Assembly (NCBI GenBank): GCA_026014465.1
Contig: JAOZID010000010.1
Coordinates: forward strand, 712,288 to 776,287
Source: Candidatus Bathyarchaeota archaeon
Lineage (GTDB): Archaea; Thermoproteota; Bathyarchaeia; Bathyarchaeales; Bathycorpusculaceae
DNA: 64,000 bases
Direction: 5' to 3'
Shown: one piece after another, positions 9,165-16,733 of the stretch
How the letters are laid out: every line of letters begins with the position of its first letter
How positions within the stretch are numbered: position 1 is the stretch's first letter
Notes under the pieces: generated by a model
What the model saw: the letters and a program-made list of their open reading frames with translations, nothing else
What the model was told of the DNA's origin: nothing
Database searches by the model: none
Translations under genes and position numbers: made by a program

Positions 9165-9512
9165 TTGAGCTATAAAGAACGCATACACCCCCGAGTAAGC
9201 AACGCCGAAATAGCCGTATTCAAAGCCCTAAGCGCCCAAGGCCTAACAGAAGGCATGGTAACCCAACAAACCATCATCCTAAAATCCACCATCCCCGACT
9301 TTTGCTGGCTCCAAAAACGCAAACTTGTCTACCTAGACGGCATACAAGCCCACAAAAGCGCCAAAGCCCAGCAACGCGACGAAGAAATAACTGACATGCT
9401 CGAAAACCAAGGCTGGCAAGTCCTAAGAATCCCCTACAAACCTCCCCTAACCCAAAAAACCCTCCAAGAAATCATGACAACCATCCAAGAATTCCTAAAC
9501 ACCAACCCCTAA
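9165..9512 (+). CDS. Small endonuclease-like protein (DUF559/Vsr-type fold)
   Basis: 115 residues. The pattern resembles DUF559/Vsr-type PD-(D/E)XK nucleases: an N-terminal SNAEIAVFKAL helix, then STIPDFCWLQKRKLVYLDG (a P-D followed by an acidic residue on the next strand), then RDEEITDMLENQGWQVLRIPY, which matches the end of the DUF559 core. The usual ExK is not clean (VYLDGIQAHK), so catalytic activity is uncertain. The start is TTG at 9165; the ATG at 9149 is in another frame and closes after eight codons. No partner gene such as a methylase is adjacent. Function unknown; DNA repair or a stray restriction-type nuclease are possibilities. Confidence 0.6.
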   Translation: MSYKERIHPRVSNAEIAVFKALSAQGLTEGMVTQQTIILKSTIPDFCWLQKRKLVYLDGIQAHKSAKAQQRDEEITDMLENQGWQVLRIPYKPPLTQKTLQEIMTTIQEFLNTNP

Positions 9513-9598
9513 ACCCGCAACGGCAAACATCCACCACAATCCCATAGTTTATTAAGTAAACTCACCCTTACTTCTTTGCCTAACTTTGGGGTTACACG

Positions 9599-9967
9599 AT
9601 GGCAAATACACGCGACACAGCTTCTTCTAAGCCCACATCCAACGATGCACAAGTGCGGCTACACAAATGGGCAGACTTCAAACAAGCCGTCGCCGAAAAA
9701 AAACCTGGCAGCATAGTTTTCATATTAGAGCAAAGCGGGTTTGCCACAAACAAAGAAGTCACCATTCTACGAGTCATCATGCTTCACGACAAAAAATACT
9801 ACATATTCATCGACACCCCAAGAGGTGATGCACTACGGCAAACCGGTATTCCCCTGTACAAAGACAAAAACGGTGCACGGTACCTAGACGAAGACGAAGT
9901 CAAGAGCTACCTAAAAAAAGAGTTTGAAAAAGAAAAGTTGGAAATTTTTTCTTTCTGGACAACTTAG
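9599..9967 (+). CDS. Hypothetical protein, 122 aa
   Basis: Not recognised. It has a polar, Ser/Thr-rich N-terminus (residues 1-20) and then a compact mixed alpha/beta region with alternating strands (GSIVFILEQSG, VTILRVIMLHDKKYYIFID). It ends in a charged amphipathic helix (DEDEVKSYLKKEFEKEKLEIFSF). No Cys, signal peptide or membrane segment is present. The gene has its own start context and codon usage like its neighbours, so it looks real. Its stop overlaps the convergent acr3 stop by four bases. Nothing in its sequence ties it to arsenic resistance. Confidence 0.6.
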   Translation: MANTRDTASSKPTSNDAQVRLHKWADFKQAVAEKKPGSIVFILEQSGFATNKEVTILRVIMLHDKKYYIFIDTPRGDALRQTGIPLYKDKNGARYLDEDEVKSYLKKEFEKEKLEIFSFWTT

Positions 9968-11022
9968 CATTTCTTTTTTCGGGGGAAGTATCTGCGGGTT
10001 CTTAGTCCGATTTTTACCAGCAACAGCATCAAGGGCACTTCCATAAGTGGACCAATGACTGTAGCTAAGGCGGCGTCGGAGCTTATTCCGTATAGGGTGG
10101 CGGCTACTGCTATGGCGACTTCGAAGTGGCTGCTGCTTCCTATGATGGTTGTGTCTATGGCGGATTCGTATTTCCATCCTAAGAAGTATCCTAGCGGCAG
10201 TGTCCATGCAATCATTATGGTGTAGTGTAGCAGGTTTGGAATTGCCAAGTATCCTACAAGCAGGGGGTTGTCAAGGATTGTTTGTCCTGCGAAGGAGAAG
10301 AGCACGATTAACGTGACTAAGAGGGCGACTATGGAGATTTTGCCCATAGCGGGGGTGTAGGAGTCTTTGAACCAGGCTTCGCCTTTGCGTTGAATCAGTA
10401 CGCGACGCGAGATGGCTCCCGAAGCTACGGGCAACGCTATGAATGCAAGAACGCTAATGGCAATCAGGTCCCAAGGGACAGGTATGCTGCTTACGCCCAG
10501 GTATATGGCGGCTAAGGGTGCGTAGAGCAAAAGCATGAGCAGGGCATTGACGGCAGTGTTGATTAAGCCTTGAGCCATATCGCCTTTTGCAAGAAACATC
10601 CACCACATAACCATAGCCGTACACGGCGACAACCCCAAAAGTATGACTCCCGCGATGTACTGGGGGTTCCCAGCCAAGAAAGTGTTTGCCAGCAAAGTCA
10701 TAAGCGGAGGCGCAATCACCCAATTGGCAATAATTGTAACCATCAGAGGCTTGGGGTTTTTGGCGGCGTTCTTGATATCACTAAAACGTATGCCAACCAC
10801 GGTGGGGTACATCATAAAAAACAGCAAAAACCCAATTGGTATGGATAAGTTGACGATTTTTAGAGAATCCATGAATTGCCCAAACTGTGGAAGGAAACGA
10901 CCTAAGAGCAGCCCCGCCACAATGCACAAAGCAATCCACAAGGTGAGGTATTTTTCCCACAGCCCCAGCGAAAGCTCCTTTTTGATGTGCTCAGGTGTTT
11001 GCTTTTCATGTTCAGAAGCCAT
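9964..11022 (-). CDS. acr3: Arsenite efflux permease, ACR3 family
   Basis: 352-residue membrane transporter with about ten helices that exports arsenite, or antimonite in some members. The N-terminal segment EKYLTLWIALCIVAGLLLG and the fourth-helix motif LSPCTAMVMWW, with its conserved Cys, are typical of ACR3. The helix GSSSHFEVAIAVAATLYG near residue 295 is another family signature. It lies immediately downstream of arsR on the same strand (17 bases between the two), forming an arsR-acr3 operon. Expression should therefore be relieved by arsenite binding to ArsR. The C-terminus is basic and ends in Cys. Confidence 0.93.
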   Translation of the reverse strand: MASEHEKQTPEHIKKELSLGLWEKYLTLWIALCIVAGLLLGRFLPQFGQFMDSLKIVNLSIPIGFLLFFMMYPTVVGIRFSDIKNAAKNPKPLMVTIIANWVIAPPLMTLLANTFLAGNPQYIAGVILLGLSPCTAMVMWWMFLAKGDMAQGLINTAVNALLMLLLYAPLAAIYLGVSSIPVPWDLIAISVLAFIALPVASGAISRRVLIQRKGEAWFKDSYTPAMGKISIVALLVTLIVLFSFAGQTILDNPLLVGYLAIPNLLHYTIMIAWTLPLGYFLGWKYESAIDTTIIGSSSHFEVAIAVAATLYGISSDAALATVIGPLMEVPLMLLLVKIGLRTRRYFPRKKKC

Positions 11023-11039
11023 GTTGGTTCACCCTGTTT

Positions 11040-11366
11040 TTAGCAGATCATTTGGTCCATAATTTTCTGTGTTATAGCATTGGCAAGTTCAGGGGTTAGG
11101 GAGTCGATAATCTGGTATATTTTTTGGTCGGTGGTTGAGTAGAGGCGTTTGTTTCCGTCTTTTTTGTCAATTACTAGCCCGGAGTCTTTGAGGGTTTTTA
11201 GGTGGCGGGAGACTACGGGTTGGAGGAGGTTTACGTGGGGGATTATTTCGCAGACGCATTTTTCTCCGTCGCGCAGGTAGTCTAGGATTTCGAGGCGGAT
11301 GGGGTCGGAGAGGGCGCGAAAGATTGTTGCTTTGAGGCGGTTTTGGTTTTGGGGGGTTTGGGTCAT
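11040..11366 (-). CDS. arsR: ArsR-family metalloid-responsive repressor
   Basis: 108-residue winged-helix repressor. The helix-turn-helix region reads HVNLLQPVVSRHLKTLKDSGLV (recognition helix QPVVSRHLKTL). Just before it is CVCEII, the CxC of the classical ArsR alpha-3 arsenic-binding site. A further Cys is the last residue of the protein. On arsenite binding it should leave DNA and derepress its own operon (arsR-acr3), and probably the divergent arsC operon as well. A perfect 14-base palindrome lies in the shared upstream region (11389-11402) and is the obvious operator candidate. Confidence 0.9.
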   Translation of the reverse strand: MTQTPQNQNRLKATIFRALSDPIRLEILDYLRDGEKCVCEIIPHVNLLQPVVSRHLKTLKDSGLVIDKKDGNKRLYSTTDQKIYQIIDSLTPELANAITQKIMDQMIC

Positions 11367-11388
11367 GAATAAACCATATCTATATGTA

Positions 11389-11402
11389 AATATTTAAATA
11401 TT
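11389..11402. promoter_or_regulatory. Candidate ArsR operator: perfect 14-bp palindrome in divergent promoter
   Basis: AATATTTAAATATT is its own reverse complement and lies in the 72-base gap between arsR (minus) and the 39-aa Cys-rich ORF (plus). The A/T content also fits box A elements for both directions, so repressor binding here would block both operons. Assignment to ArsR is inferred from position only. Confidence 0.45.
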
Positions 11403-11438
11403 GTTATGTGCTTTGGTTGTAGAGAAGGTGAAAAAAGT

Positions 11439-11558
11439 ATGAACCCAAATATCGAATGCCCCTACGACATACCCGAAGACCAATGCTGCAGAAGCCCAAC
11501 TTGCAGAACATACCAAACCCGCGAATTCCTAAAAAACGAAAACCAAAAAACCAAATAA
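11439..11558 (+). CDS. Small Cys-rich protein, 39 aa, in the arsenic island
   Basis: Not recognised. A 39-codon frame begins at ATG 11439 behind AGAAGGTGAAAAAAGT (a plausible ribosome site) and ends at TAA 11558. Four cysteines are packed in the N-terminal half (Cys7, Cys16, Cys17, Cys22, with DQCCRSPTCR), and the tail is hydrophilic. This could hold a metal or metalloid ion. It is the first gene of the operon divergent from arsR and lies 53 bases before the DUF5714 gene. The position makes a role in arsenic handling or sensing attractive, but that is inference; conservation would decide whether it is a gene. Confidence 0.5.
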   Translation: MNPNIECPYDIPEDQCCRSPTCRTYQTREFLKNENQKTK

Positions 11559-11611
11559 ACAGCCAACCCTTTCCTTTTTAGAAACCAACACACTAACAAG
11601 CAGGCAAAAAC

Positions 11612-12316
11612 ATGTCCACCCATAAAAAAGGCTGCCTAATCTGCGGCCAAGACCTCCAATACGGCGAAACCGAAAAACTCGAATGCCTCTACTGCCACAA
11701 AACCTACGACGCCAACGTCAAATGCAAAAACGGACACTTCGTGTGCGACAATTGCCACAGCTTGCCTGCAAATGATCTAATCGAGAATTATTGCTTATCA
11801 AGCACTTCAACAGACCCCTTAGAGCTTGCCCTCAACTTGATGCACAGCCCCCAAGTCAAGATGCACGGACCCGAACACCACTTCCTAGTCCCCGCCGTCC
11901 TACTTGCCGCATACTACAACGCCAAAAACGACCCCCAAACCAAAAAACGCAAACTCCAAGAAGCAAAACTGCGCAGCTCCAACGTTCTAGGCGGCTTTTG
12001 CGGTTTCTACGGCGACTGCGGCGCAGCAGTAGGCACAGGAATCTTTGTTAGCTTAGTAACAAACGCCACCCCCCTCTCCACCAAAGAATGGCAACTAAGC
12101 AACCTCATGACCGCCCAGACCCTTCTCACCGTAGCCAACCACGGAGGTCCCCGATGCTGCAAACGCAACAGCTTTCTTGCCATAACCCAAGCAACAGAAT
12201 TCGCCAAGAAGCACCTCCAATCCAACATGCAAATCAAAGAAAACATAACATGCGAGTTCACAGGCTACAACACGGAGTGCCTCAAACAAGAATGCCCGTT
12301 TCACCCAAAAAAGTAA
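11612..12316 (+). CDS. DUF5714-type Cys-rich protein
   Basis: 234 residues with many cysteines. The N-terminus is a zinc-ribbon-like module (CLICGQDLQYG, CLYCHKTYD, then CKNGHFVCDNC). A conserved core follows, with GPEHHFLVPAVLLAAYY, GGFCGFYGDCGAAVG and GGPRCCKRNSF, which I recognise as the DUF5714 family of anaerobic archaea and Firmicutes. It ends in a last Cys group (TECLKQECPFHP). Biochemical function is unknown to me. The Cys/His content points to metal or Fe-S binding. It overlaps arsC by 25 bases, so the two are very likely co-translated and the protein belongs to the arsenic response here. Confidence 0.7.
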   Translation: MSTHKKGCLICGQDLQYGETEKLECLYCHKTYDANVKCKNGHFVCDNCHSLPANDLIENYCLSSTSTDPLELALNLMHSPQVKMHGPEHHFLVPAVLLAAYYNAKNDPQTKKRKLQEAKLRSSNVLGGFCGFYGDCGAAVGTGIFVSLVTNATPLSTKEWQLSNLMTAQTLLTVANHGGPRCCKRNSFLAITQATEFAKKHLQSNMQIKENITCEFTGYNTECLKQECPFHPKK

Positions 12317-12708
12317 ACCTGCTTTTTATTTGCGTGGAGAACGCGGGGCGAAGCCAAATGGCAGAAGCCTTCGCTAACTACCATGGCGTAGGTGTGGTGG
12401 TTGCGCAAAGTGGTGGGTTCAAGCTGCCTCCAAAAGTCAATTCCGTTGCAGTTGCTGCTATGAAAGAAAAAGGCATTGATATGTCCCAAGCCAAACCCAA
12501 ACTGGTTACCGCAGAGATGGCAAAAAACGCTGATGTAGTTGTTACCATGGGTTGCGGGGTGGCAGAGCTTTGTCCAGGACCAATTTTTAGTGCTTCGGTT
12601 GATTGGGGGCTTGAAGACCCAAAGAATCAACCCCTTGAGAAAGTTCGGGAAATCCGCGACGAAATCGAAAAACGCGTCAAACAACTAATCTCAAACTACA
12701 CGCGCTAA
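12292..12708 (+). CDS. arsC: Arsenate reductase, thioredoxin-coupled LMW-phosphatase type
   Basis: 138 residues. Reduces arsenate to arsenite for export by ACR3. The P-loop CVENAGRS (Cys14 to Arg20) is the CX5R phosphatase loop of the pI258-type ArsC. Cys88 and Cys94 (MGCGVAELCP) match the resolving pair that passes the disulfide to thioredoxin. DWGLEDP supplies the general acid Asp. I placed the start at ATG 12292, inside the end of the DUF5714 gene, because the frame upstream of it has no ArsC-like sequence. The set arsR-acr3 plus arsC is a complete arsenate detoxification module. Confidence 0.9.
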   Translation: MPVSPKKVNLLFICVENAGRSQMAEAFANYHGVGVVVAQSGGFKLPPKVNSVAVAAMKEKGIDMSQAKPKLVTAEMAKNADVVVTMGCGVAELCPGPIFSASVDWGLEDPKNQPLEKVREIRDEIEKRVKQLISNYTR

Positions 12709-12737
12709 AACGAGTAGAAGCCCCACAAAAGAGGGGT

Positions 12738-13379
12738 TTACATCGTTTTTCTGCTAAAAGCCACCCCATACCAGATGAAAACTTTGGCTATTACGGCAAT
12801 TATTACGCCGGTAGCGATGCGGGTTAACACTGTTAGTAAAAAGCCGTCAAGACCTGTAACCACATTTAGGGGTGACATGTGGAAGATGCCAAAGAGAAAC
12901 AAGCCGCCAATGCTGGTTGCTACAATAGATGAGATTAAGAGTCGTTTAAAGTCTTGGGATTTCTGGTTTAACGCGCCTGCCATGTAACCTATAAGCATTG
13001 CACTAAGAACGTATCCAAGCATTGTAGGAGCAAATCCTGATAGCATTCTTCCACCTGAAAAAGCGCCAAATTTTACTGCCCACCAGATAGTGTATATGCT
13101 GCCTAACAGGAAGCCTGAGGAGCCGCCTGCCCATTGATTCCAGATTAGCCCCAGCAGCAACGGCACGCCAACAAGTATCACCATCTCTTCAATTTCGCTT
13201 ACTATGCCAGTGAGAACCCCATAAGAACCATGCTCAAAAATAGTACCCACTTGAGAAAGAGCAACTATAACCAAGACAACTACAAGGGGCAACACGACGG
13301 CGGACAAAATATCTCCGCGTTTCCAATCTTTATGACTTAAAGCCATATTCATGCACTCTAATCTACAGGCTAATGCCAT
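12738..13379 (-). CDS. Hypothetical multi-pass membrane protein
   Basis: Up to 213 residues, with five or six hydrophobic helices (VVLPLVVVLVIVALSQV, MVILVGVPLLLGLIW, then three glycine-rich helices). Not recognised. The organisation resembles small DUF-type archaeal membrane proteins without charged or catalytic motifs, and I see no Cys pair or transporter signature. The start is uncertain: Met1 at 13379, Met10 and Met12 (13346) are all possible, and MALSHKDWKRGD looks the more natural cytoplasmic N-terminus. It stands alone between arsC (convergent) and the HtrA-type protease. Confidence 0.6.
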   Translation of the reverse strand: MALACRLECMNMALSHKDWKRGDILSAVVLPLVVVLVIVALSQVGTIFEHGSYGVLTGIVSEIEEMVILVGVPLLLGLIWNQWAGGSSGFLLGSIYTIWWAVKFGAFSGGRMLSGFAPTMLGYVLSAMLIGYMAGALNQKSQDFKRLLISSIVATSIGGLFLFGIFHMSPLNVVTGLDGFLLTVLTRIATGVIIAVIAKVFIWYGVAFSRKTM

Positions 13380-13434
13380 GTGCTCTAAATGTGCTTATTA
13401 GACTTGTGGATATCCAAACACACACGCCAAACGG

Positions 13435-14577
13435 CTAGGTAGGTGGAGGTCTTGTGCCCAACGTAACTTGCAAATCCACGTTTACGTTGTCTCGAACCAC
13501 AGTTACGATTACGACATCACCGGGCAGGGTTTTTGATTCAAGGTAGCTTGCGAGGTCATCGTTGTTTTTGATGGTGGTTGCGTTTAGGGCAGTTATTACA
13601 TCGCCGCCTTGCAGTATTCCGTCTGAGGGACCACCGTCTGTTGTAGAGTTGACGAGCCAGCCGTAGGTTACGTTTATGCCTTGTTCTTTGGCAAGCTGGT
13701 AGTTCATGCCGTTGCCAAATACGCCCAAGTAAGAGTGTAAATCGTATCTGCCAGTAGCTATCAGGGAGGGCAATTCGCGCAGTATTGTGTCAGAGGGAAC
13801 TGCGAAGCCTAAGCCTTGGGATTCATAGAGGATAGCAGTGGTTACGCCTACAACTTCGCCGACGGCGTTTAGCAGTGGTCCACCAGAGTTGCCAGGGTTA
13901 ATTGGGGTGCTTGTTTGGATTATGTTTGCTATGGAGTATCGTGCGGTGGTGTCTTCTTGCATGGAGCGTCCTAAAGCGCTGACTATGCCTGTGGTGAGGG
14001 AACCGACTAGTCCGTAGGGGTTTCCGATGGCTATGACTTGGTCGCCTACGCGCAGGCTTGAGGAGCTTACGATTGGGATGGGGTGGAATTCCTCGTCTGG
14101 GGCATCTACGGTTAGAACGGCGAGGTCGGCGTAGGGGTCGCTGCCTGTGTGGGTTGCTGCGTAGCCGCGTCCGTTGGAGAACGTTACGCTTAACTCGCTT
14201 GCGTCATCGATTACGTGGTAGTTGGTTATGACGTACATGTTACCTGAGTAGTTGTAAACAAACCCAGAGCCTTGCACACCACTCGTCTCGTTTAATCCCC
14301 GAACAATCACTATCGACTCATACACTTTTGCATGCAACTCAGACAAATCCGTAGCATTCTGGTAAATCGTTATAGTCTGGTTGGTAACTGTTTGGCTCTG
14401 AGCACCCTGAAGCGCCACAACCTGCTCCTGCAAATCCTCAACCTCCGCGTTCAACGCGTTAAACTGCACATGATTAACAAAAAACGTGCCCAAACCGCCA
14501 ACAAGCAAACCAAGCGCAACTAGCAAAACAAGAAACCCAGCCGATACACTGCGTGAATCATCATCCAAATAAGACAT
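13435..14577 (-). CDS. HtrA/DegP-type serine protease with PDZ domain, membrane-anchored
   Basis: 380 residues. One N-terminal transmembrane helix (about 12-34) and a short coiled coil (about 38-58) place the protease outside the membrane. The trypsin-like domain holds the full triad: His121 (ITNYHVID), Asp151 (DPYADLAVL) and Ser231 (NPGNSGGPLLN). A C-terminal PDZ domain (about 280-375: DGGPSDGILQGGDVITALN) would recognise exposed C-termini. The probable role is quality control of extracytoplasmic proteins. It is monocistronic, with its start behind a weak purine-rich stretch. The architecture and length are normal for archaeal HtrA proteins. Confidence 0.9.
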   Translation of the reverse strand: MSYLDDDSRSVSAGFLVLLVALGLLVGGLGTFFVNHVQFNALNAEVEDLQEQVVALQGAQSQTVTNQTITIYQNATDLSELHAKVYESIVIVRGLNETSGVQGSGFVYNYSGNMYVITNYHVIDDASELSVTFSNGRGYAATHTGSDPYADLAVLTVDAPDEEFHPIPIVSSSSLRVGDQVIAIGNPYGLVGSLTTGIVSALGRSMQEDTTARYSIANIIQTSTPINPGNSGGPLLNAVGEVVGVTTAILYESQGLGFAVPSDTILRELPSLIATGRYDLHSYLGVFGNGMNYQLAKEQGINVTYGWLVNSTTDGGPSDGILQGGDVITALNATTIKNNDDLASYLESKTLPGDVVIVTVVRDNVNVDLQVTLGTRPPPT

Positions 14578-14667
14578 GCTCGAAGATTCCCCGTAGTTCT
14601 CTTAAGAAAGGAGCAAATAAAAGTTATTCCCACAAACGCCGCAATGCGCCCAAAACAGGAAGAGGGG

Positions 14668-15672
14668 TTATTGGCGGCGGTCAATGATGTCTAGGGCGTC
14701 GGGTCCTGTGCCGATTAGTTTTACGGGTACGCCTGTTTTGGTTTCAACTTCTTTGACAAAGTCCTTGGCGTCTTGTGGTAGTTCATCGAAGCGGCGTTTG
14801 CTTTTGCAGTTGGGAAATATGCAGTCGAGTTTGGTTAAGGCTGCTTGGGTGGCTCCGTTTATGCGGGCAACCTTTTTAGCTAAATCAAAGTCGAAAGGTG
14901 CGCTTCGGCGGTCGCGTCCTGTTCCAGCAGCAACTTCAAACCAGCCGCGTTTTTGAGCTTCTTCCTTGCTAATTTCTCCGGGCATTGGGCCTGCGCCTAC
15001 GCGGGTCATGAAGCTCTTGTAAACGATAAGCACATCATCTACGCGGGTAGGACCAACGCCTGCTTCAGAAGCTATAGCCGCCGCCCCTGTGTCTCTGCCT
15101 GTCACGTAAGGGTAACCGCCGCCCAAAAACAATGATAGCATGAAGCCTTGGGTGCCTTCTAGGAGGACTTTTTTGCCTGCATCCAAGCCGTCGTTGACTT
15201 CGGCGATGCCGTCAGCAAGATACGGCTTAAGCTCAGGCATATCTTTAGCTAGCTTCGCCGTGCGCCTCACACGCTCTTCAATAGCGGGACCAACACCCCA
15301 ACCAGTGGTGCCTATGCCCTTATTCACGGCGCTTGCCTTGTCTTGGGCACTGTGCTTTTCCTCAATAATAGACGCGTTCTGGTCTACACCCATCTGATGC
15401 ACAGAAACCTTTGTGAGTTCAATTTCCTTAAACAACTGCGGAATGTGAACGTTCGACCCCGCAGCTGCAAGCAAACGCGTTTTTGGGTTTATGAACGCCG
15501 CAGGAACCATGTGTAAAGCGTATTTTTTGCCTTCATGCCATATAGTGTGGGCAGCATTCACTGAACCTGTGCGTACACAAAAATCCAAGTCATCCTTCAA
15601 AGCTAAATAACTGATAATTTTTCCTTTGCCTTCATCGCCCCAAAAGGCACCAACAATGACTGTGCATGGCAT
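14668..15672 (-). CDS. purA: Adenylosuccinate synthetase (archaeal short form)
   Basis: Joins IMP and aspartate with GTP to give adenylosuccinate, the first committed step to AMP. 334 residues, matching the shortened archaeal form rather than the bacterial enzyme of about 430. The P-loop GDEGKGK is at residues 12-18. Conserved NAAHTIWHEGKKYALH, GIGTTGWGVGPA and LLEGTQGFMLSLFLGG follow, with the IMP/GTP segments AGTGRDRRSAPFD and CIFPNCK further on. Other purine genes in this window are purE and purC-purP-purP, not linked to this one. Confidence 0.93.
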   Translation of the reverse strand: MPCTVIVGAFWGDEGKGKIISYLALKDDLDFCVRTGSVNAAHTIWHEGKKYALHMVPAAFINPKTRLLAAAGSNVHIPQLFKEIELTKVSVHQMGVDQNASIIEEKHSAQDKASAVNKGIGTTGWGVGPAIEERVRRTAKLAKDMPELKPYLADGIAEVNDGLDAGKKVLLEGTQGFMLSLFLGGGYPYVTGRDTGAAAIASEAGVGPTRVDDVLIVYKSFMTRVGAGPMPGEISKEEAQKRGWFEVAAGTGRDRRSAPFDFDLAKKVARINGATQAALTKLDCIFPNCKSKRRFDELPQDAKDFVKEVETKTGVPVKLIGTGPDALDIIDRRQ

Positions 15673-15745
15673 GCTCGTTCACCCCTGAAAGGTCTGCTAT
15701 GGCGTATTTAAAACTGTTGGAACCAAACACTGCGCGTCTTGACCG

Positions 15746-16141
15746 CTAACCCTGCCGCTGCGGGCTTCTTCGCTGCTGTGCTTCTTTGTCTATCTGCGCT
15801 AAAAGTTTGATTACGCGGTTGCCTTTAACCGATTTTTCCTGCGGGGTCACGGTTTGGCGGGCATGACAAATGTGGTCAACTATTATGCTGTTGTCTTCGT
15901 CGCAAATTACAGGGTAGACGCGGCAGCCTGCGGGCCTGTTTGGGTAGATGTTGCATTGCATTTTTTGGGGGTCGTAGAAGACGCAGTAGCCTTTGCGGTT
16001 TTTTAGTATAGCGTAGCTGTCTTTGTCGAAACGTACAAAGGATGATTTTGGGTAGCCCAAGCTTTCTAATCGGGATATGTCCTCGTTTGAGAGAAGCATC
16101 TGGGTTTTGGTGCAGCAAACTCCGCAGCGTGTGCAATGCAT
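15746..16141 (-). CDS. YkgJ-family Cys-cluster protein
   Basis: 131 residues. The pattern CTRCGVCCTKTQ at the start, GYCVFYDPQKMQCNIYPNRPAGCRVYP in the middle and DHICHA near 92 gives the eight or so cysteines of the YkgJ (putative zinc- or Fe-S-binding) family. The C-terminus is basic and Gln/Arg-rich. The biochemical role of the family is not established to my knowledge; some members are placed next to Fe-S or flagellar methylation genes. The start at ATG 16141 puts the first Cys three residues in, as in other members. It lies downstream of the two small coupled genes at 16184-16572 and may be in their transcript. Confidence 0.8.
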   Translation of the reverse strand: MHCTRCGVCCTKTQMLLSNEDISRLESLGYPKSSFVRFDKDSYAILKNRKGYCVFYDPQKMQCNIYPNRPAGCRVYPVICDEDNSIIVDHICHARQTVTPQEKSVKGNRVIKLLAQIDKEAQQRRSPQRQG

Positions 16142-16183
16142 AAGGGTACTTAGTAGCGGGCGCGTATTTTTGCGTTCTCAAAG

Positions 16184-16435
16184 TTAGCAGGCGGGGTTCA
16201 TGAGGTTTAGGTTCAAAATTTCTGCCCACGCGATGGTTCGCAGGGGAACGCAAGATAGCTGGCGGTTTCTGTAGGGCAAGTATTCGAGTTGTTTGCCTTT
16301 TCCAAGGTTACTGCCTTTGCGTATGCCTTTTAGCTGGACGTTTATGATTACGGAGCCGTCTTTGAGGTGCAGGTTTACGTTTCGTCCCAAGAAGGATTTG
16401 GCGCTGTTTAAGCTAAAGTGTTCCATGCATTTCAC
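16184..16435 (-). CDS. Small basic hypothetical protein (83 aa), coupled to upstream mini-gene
   Basis: Not recognised. 83 residues if translation starts at GTG 16435. The body has the look of a small Sm- or SH3-like beta barrel: FLGRNVNLHLKDGSVIINVQLKGIRKG, then a Lys/Gly-rich turn and LSCVPLRTIAWAEILNLNL. This resembles a nucleic-acid or peptide-binding beta-fold, but that is only an impression. The GTG overlaps the TGA of the upstream 46-aa gene as GTGA, the standard sign of coupled translation. TTG 16438 and ATG 16426 are alternative starts. Confidence 0.55.
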   Translation of the reverse strand: MKCMEHFSLNSAKSFLGRNVNLHLKDGSVIINVQLKGIRKGSNLGKGKQLEYLPYRNRQLSCVPLRTIAWAEILNLNLMNPAC

Positions 16436-16572
16436 CAAGCGGCTTCTTCGTTGTCAGCAATATCAGTCCAGCATTGCTGGCAGATAGGACGTTTTTCACC
16501 GTCAACCATAATGTAAAGTTTGATGTTTTCACTACTACAAGCATCGTTCCAAGGATTCTCACAGTGTTCCAT
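16432..16572 (-). CDS. Mini zinc-ribbon-like protein, 46 aa
   Basis: 46 codons from ATG 16572, with TTGGAG 8-13 bases upstream as ribosome site. Four cysteines are arranged as Cys4, Cys12, Cys31 and Cys34 (CENPWNDAC, then PICQQCW), which suits a single zinc ribbon or treble-clef knuckle. The tail is acidic (DIADNEEAAW). It is translationally coupled (GTGA) to the 83-aa gene that follows. Both the coupling and the Cys spacing argue that this is a real gene. A longer frame overlapping it (16413-16634) lacks any such pattern and is probably not coding. Function unknown. Confidence 0.6.
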   Translation of the reverse strand: MEHCENPWNDACSSENIKLYIMVDGEKRPICQQCWTDIADNEEAAW

Positions 16573-16733
16573 TCTTGTTTTCTCCAAGCGTTTCTGGTTG
16601 TGCTTTGGCGTTTTTCGCTTTTAAAACACGTCAAGAAACTGCTACGCGGCGCAGTGGGGAGAGGTAACTAAAAATGAAGCAACGCCCCAGCAATCAAACA
16701 ATGCAGACTGTGACCCCACCCCGTGTCGGGCAG

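Noticed and set aside
16413-16634. 73-codon minus-strand frame overlapping the mini zinc ribbon
   Set aside because: The 46-codon frame in the other phase has Cys pairs, a ribosome site and a coupled stop; the longer one has none of these.
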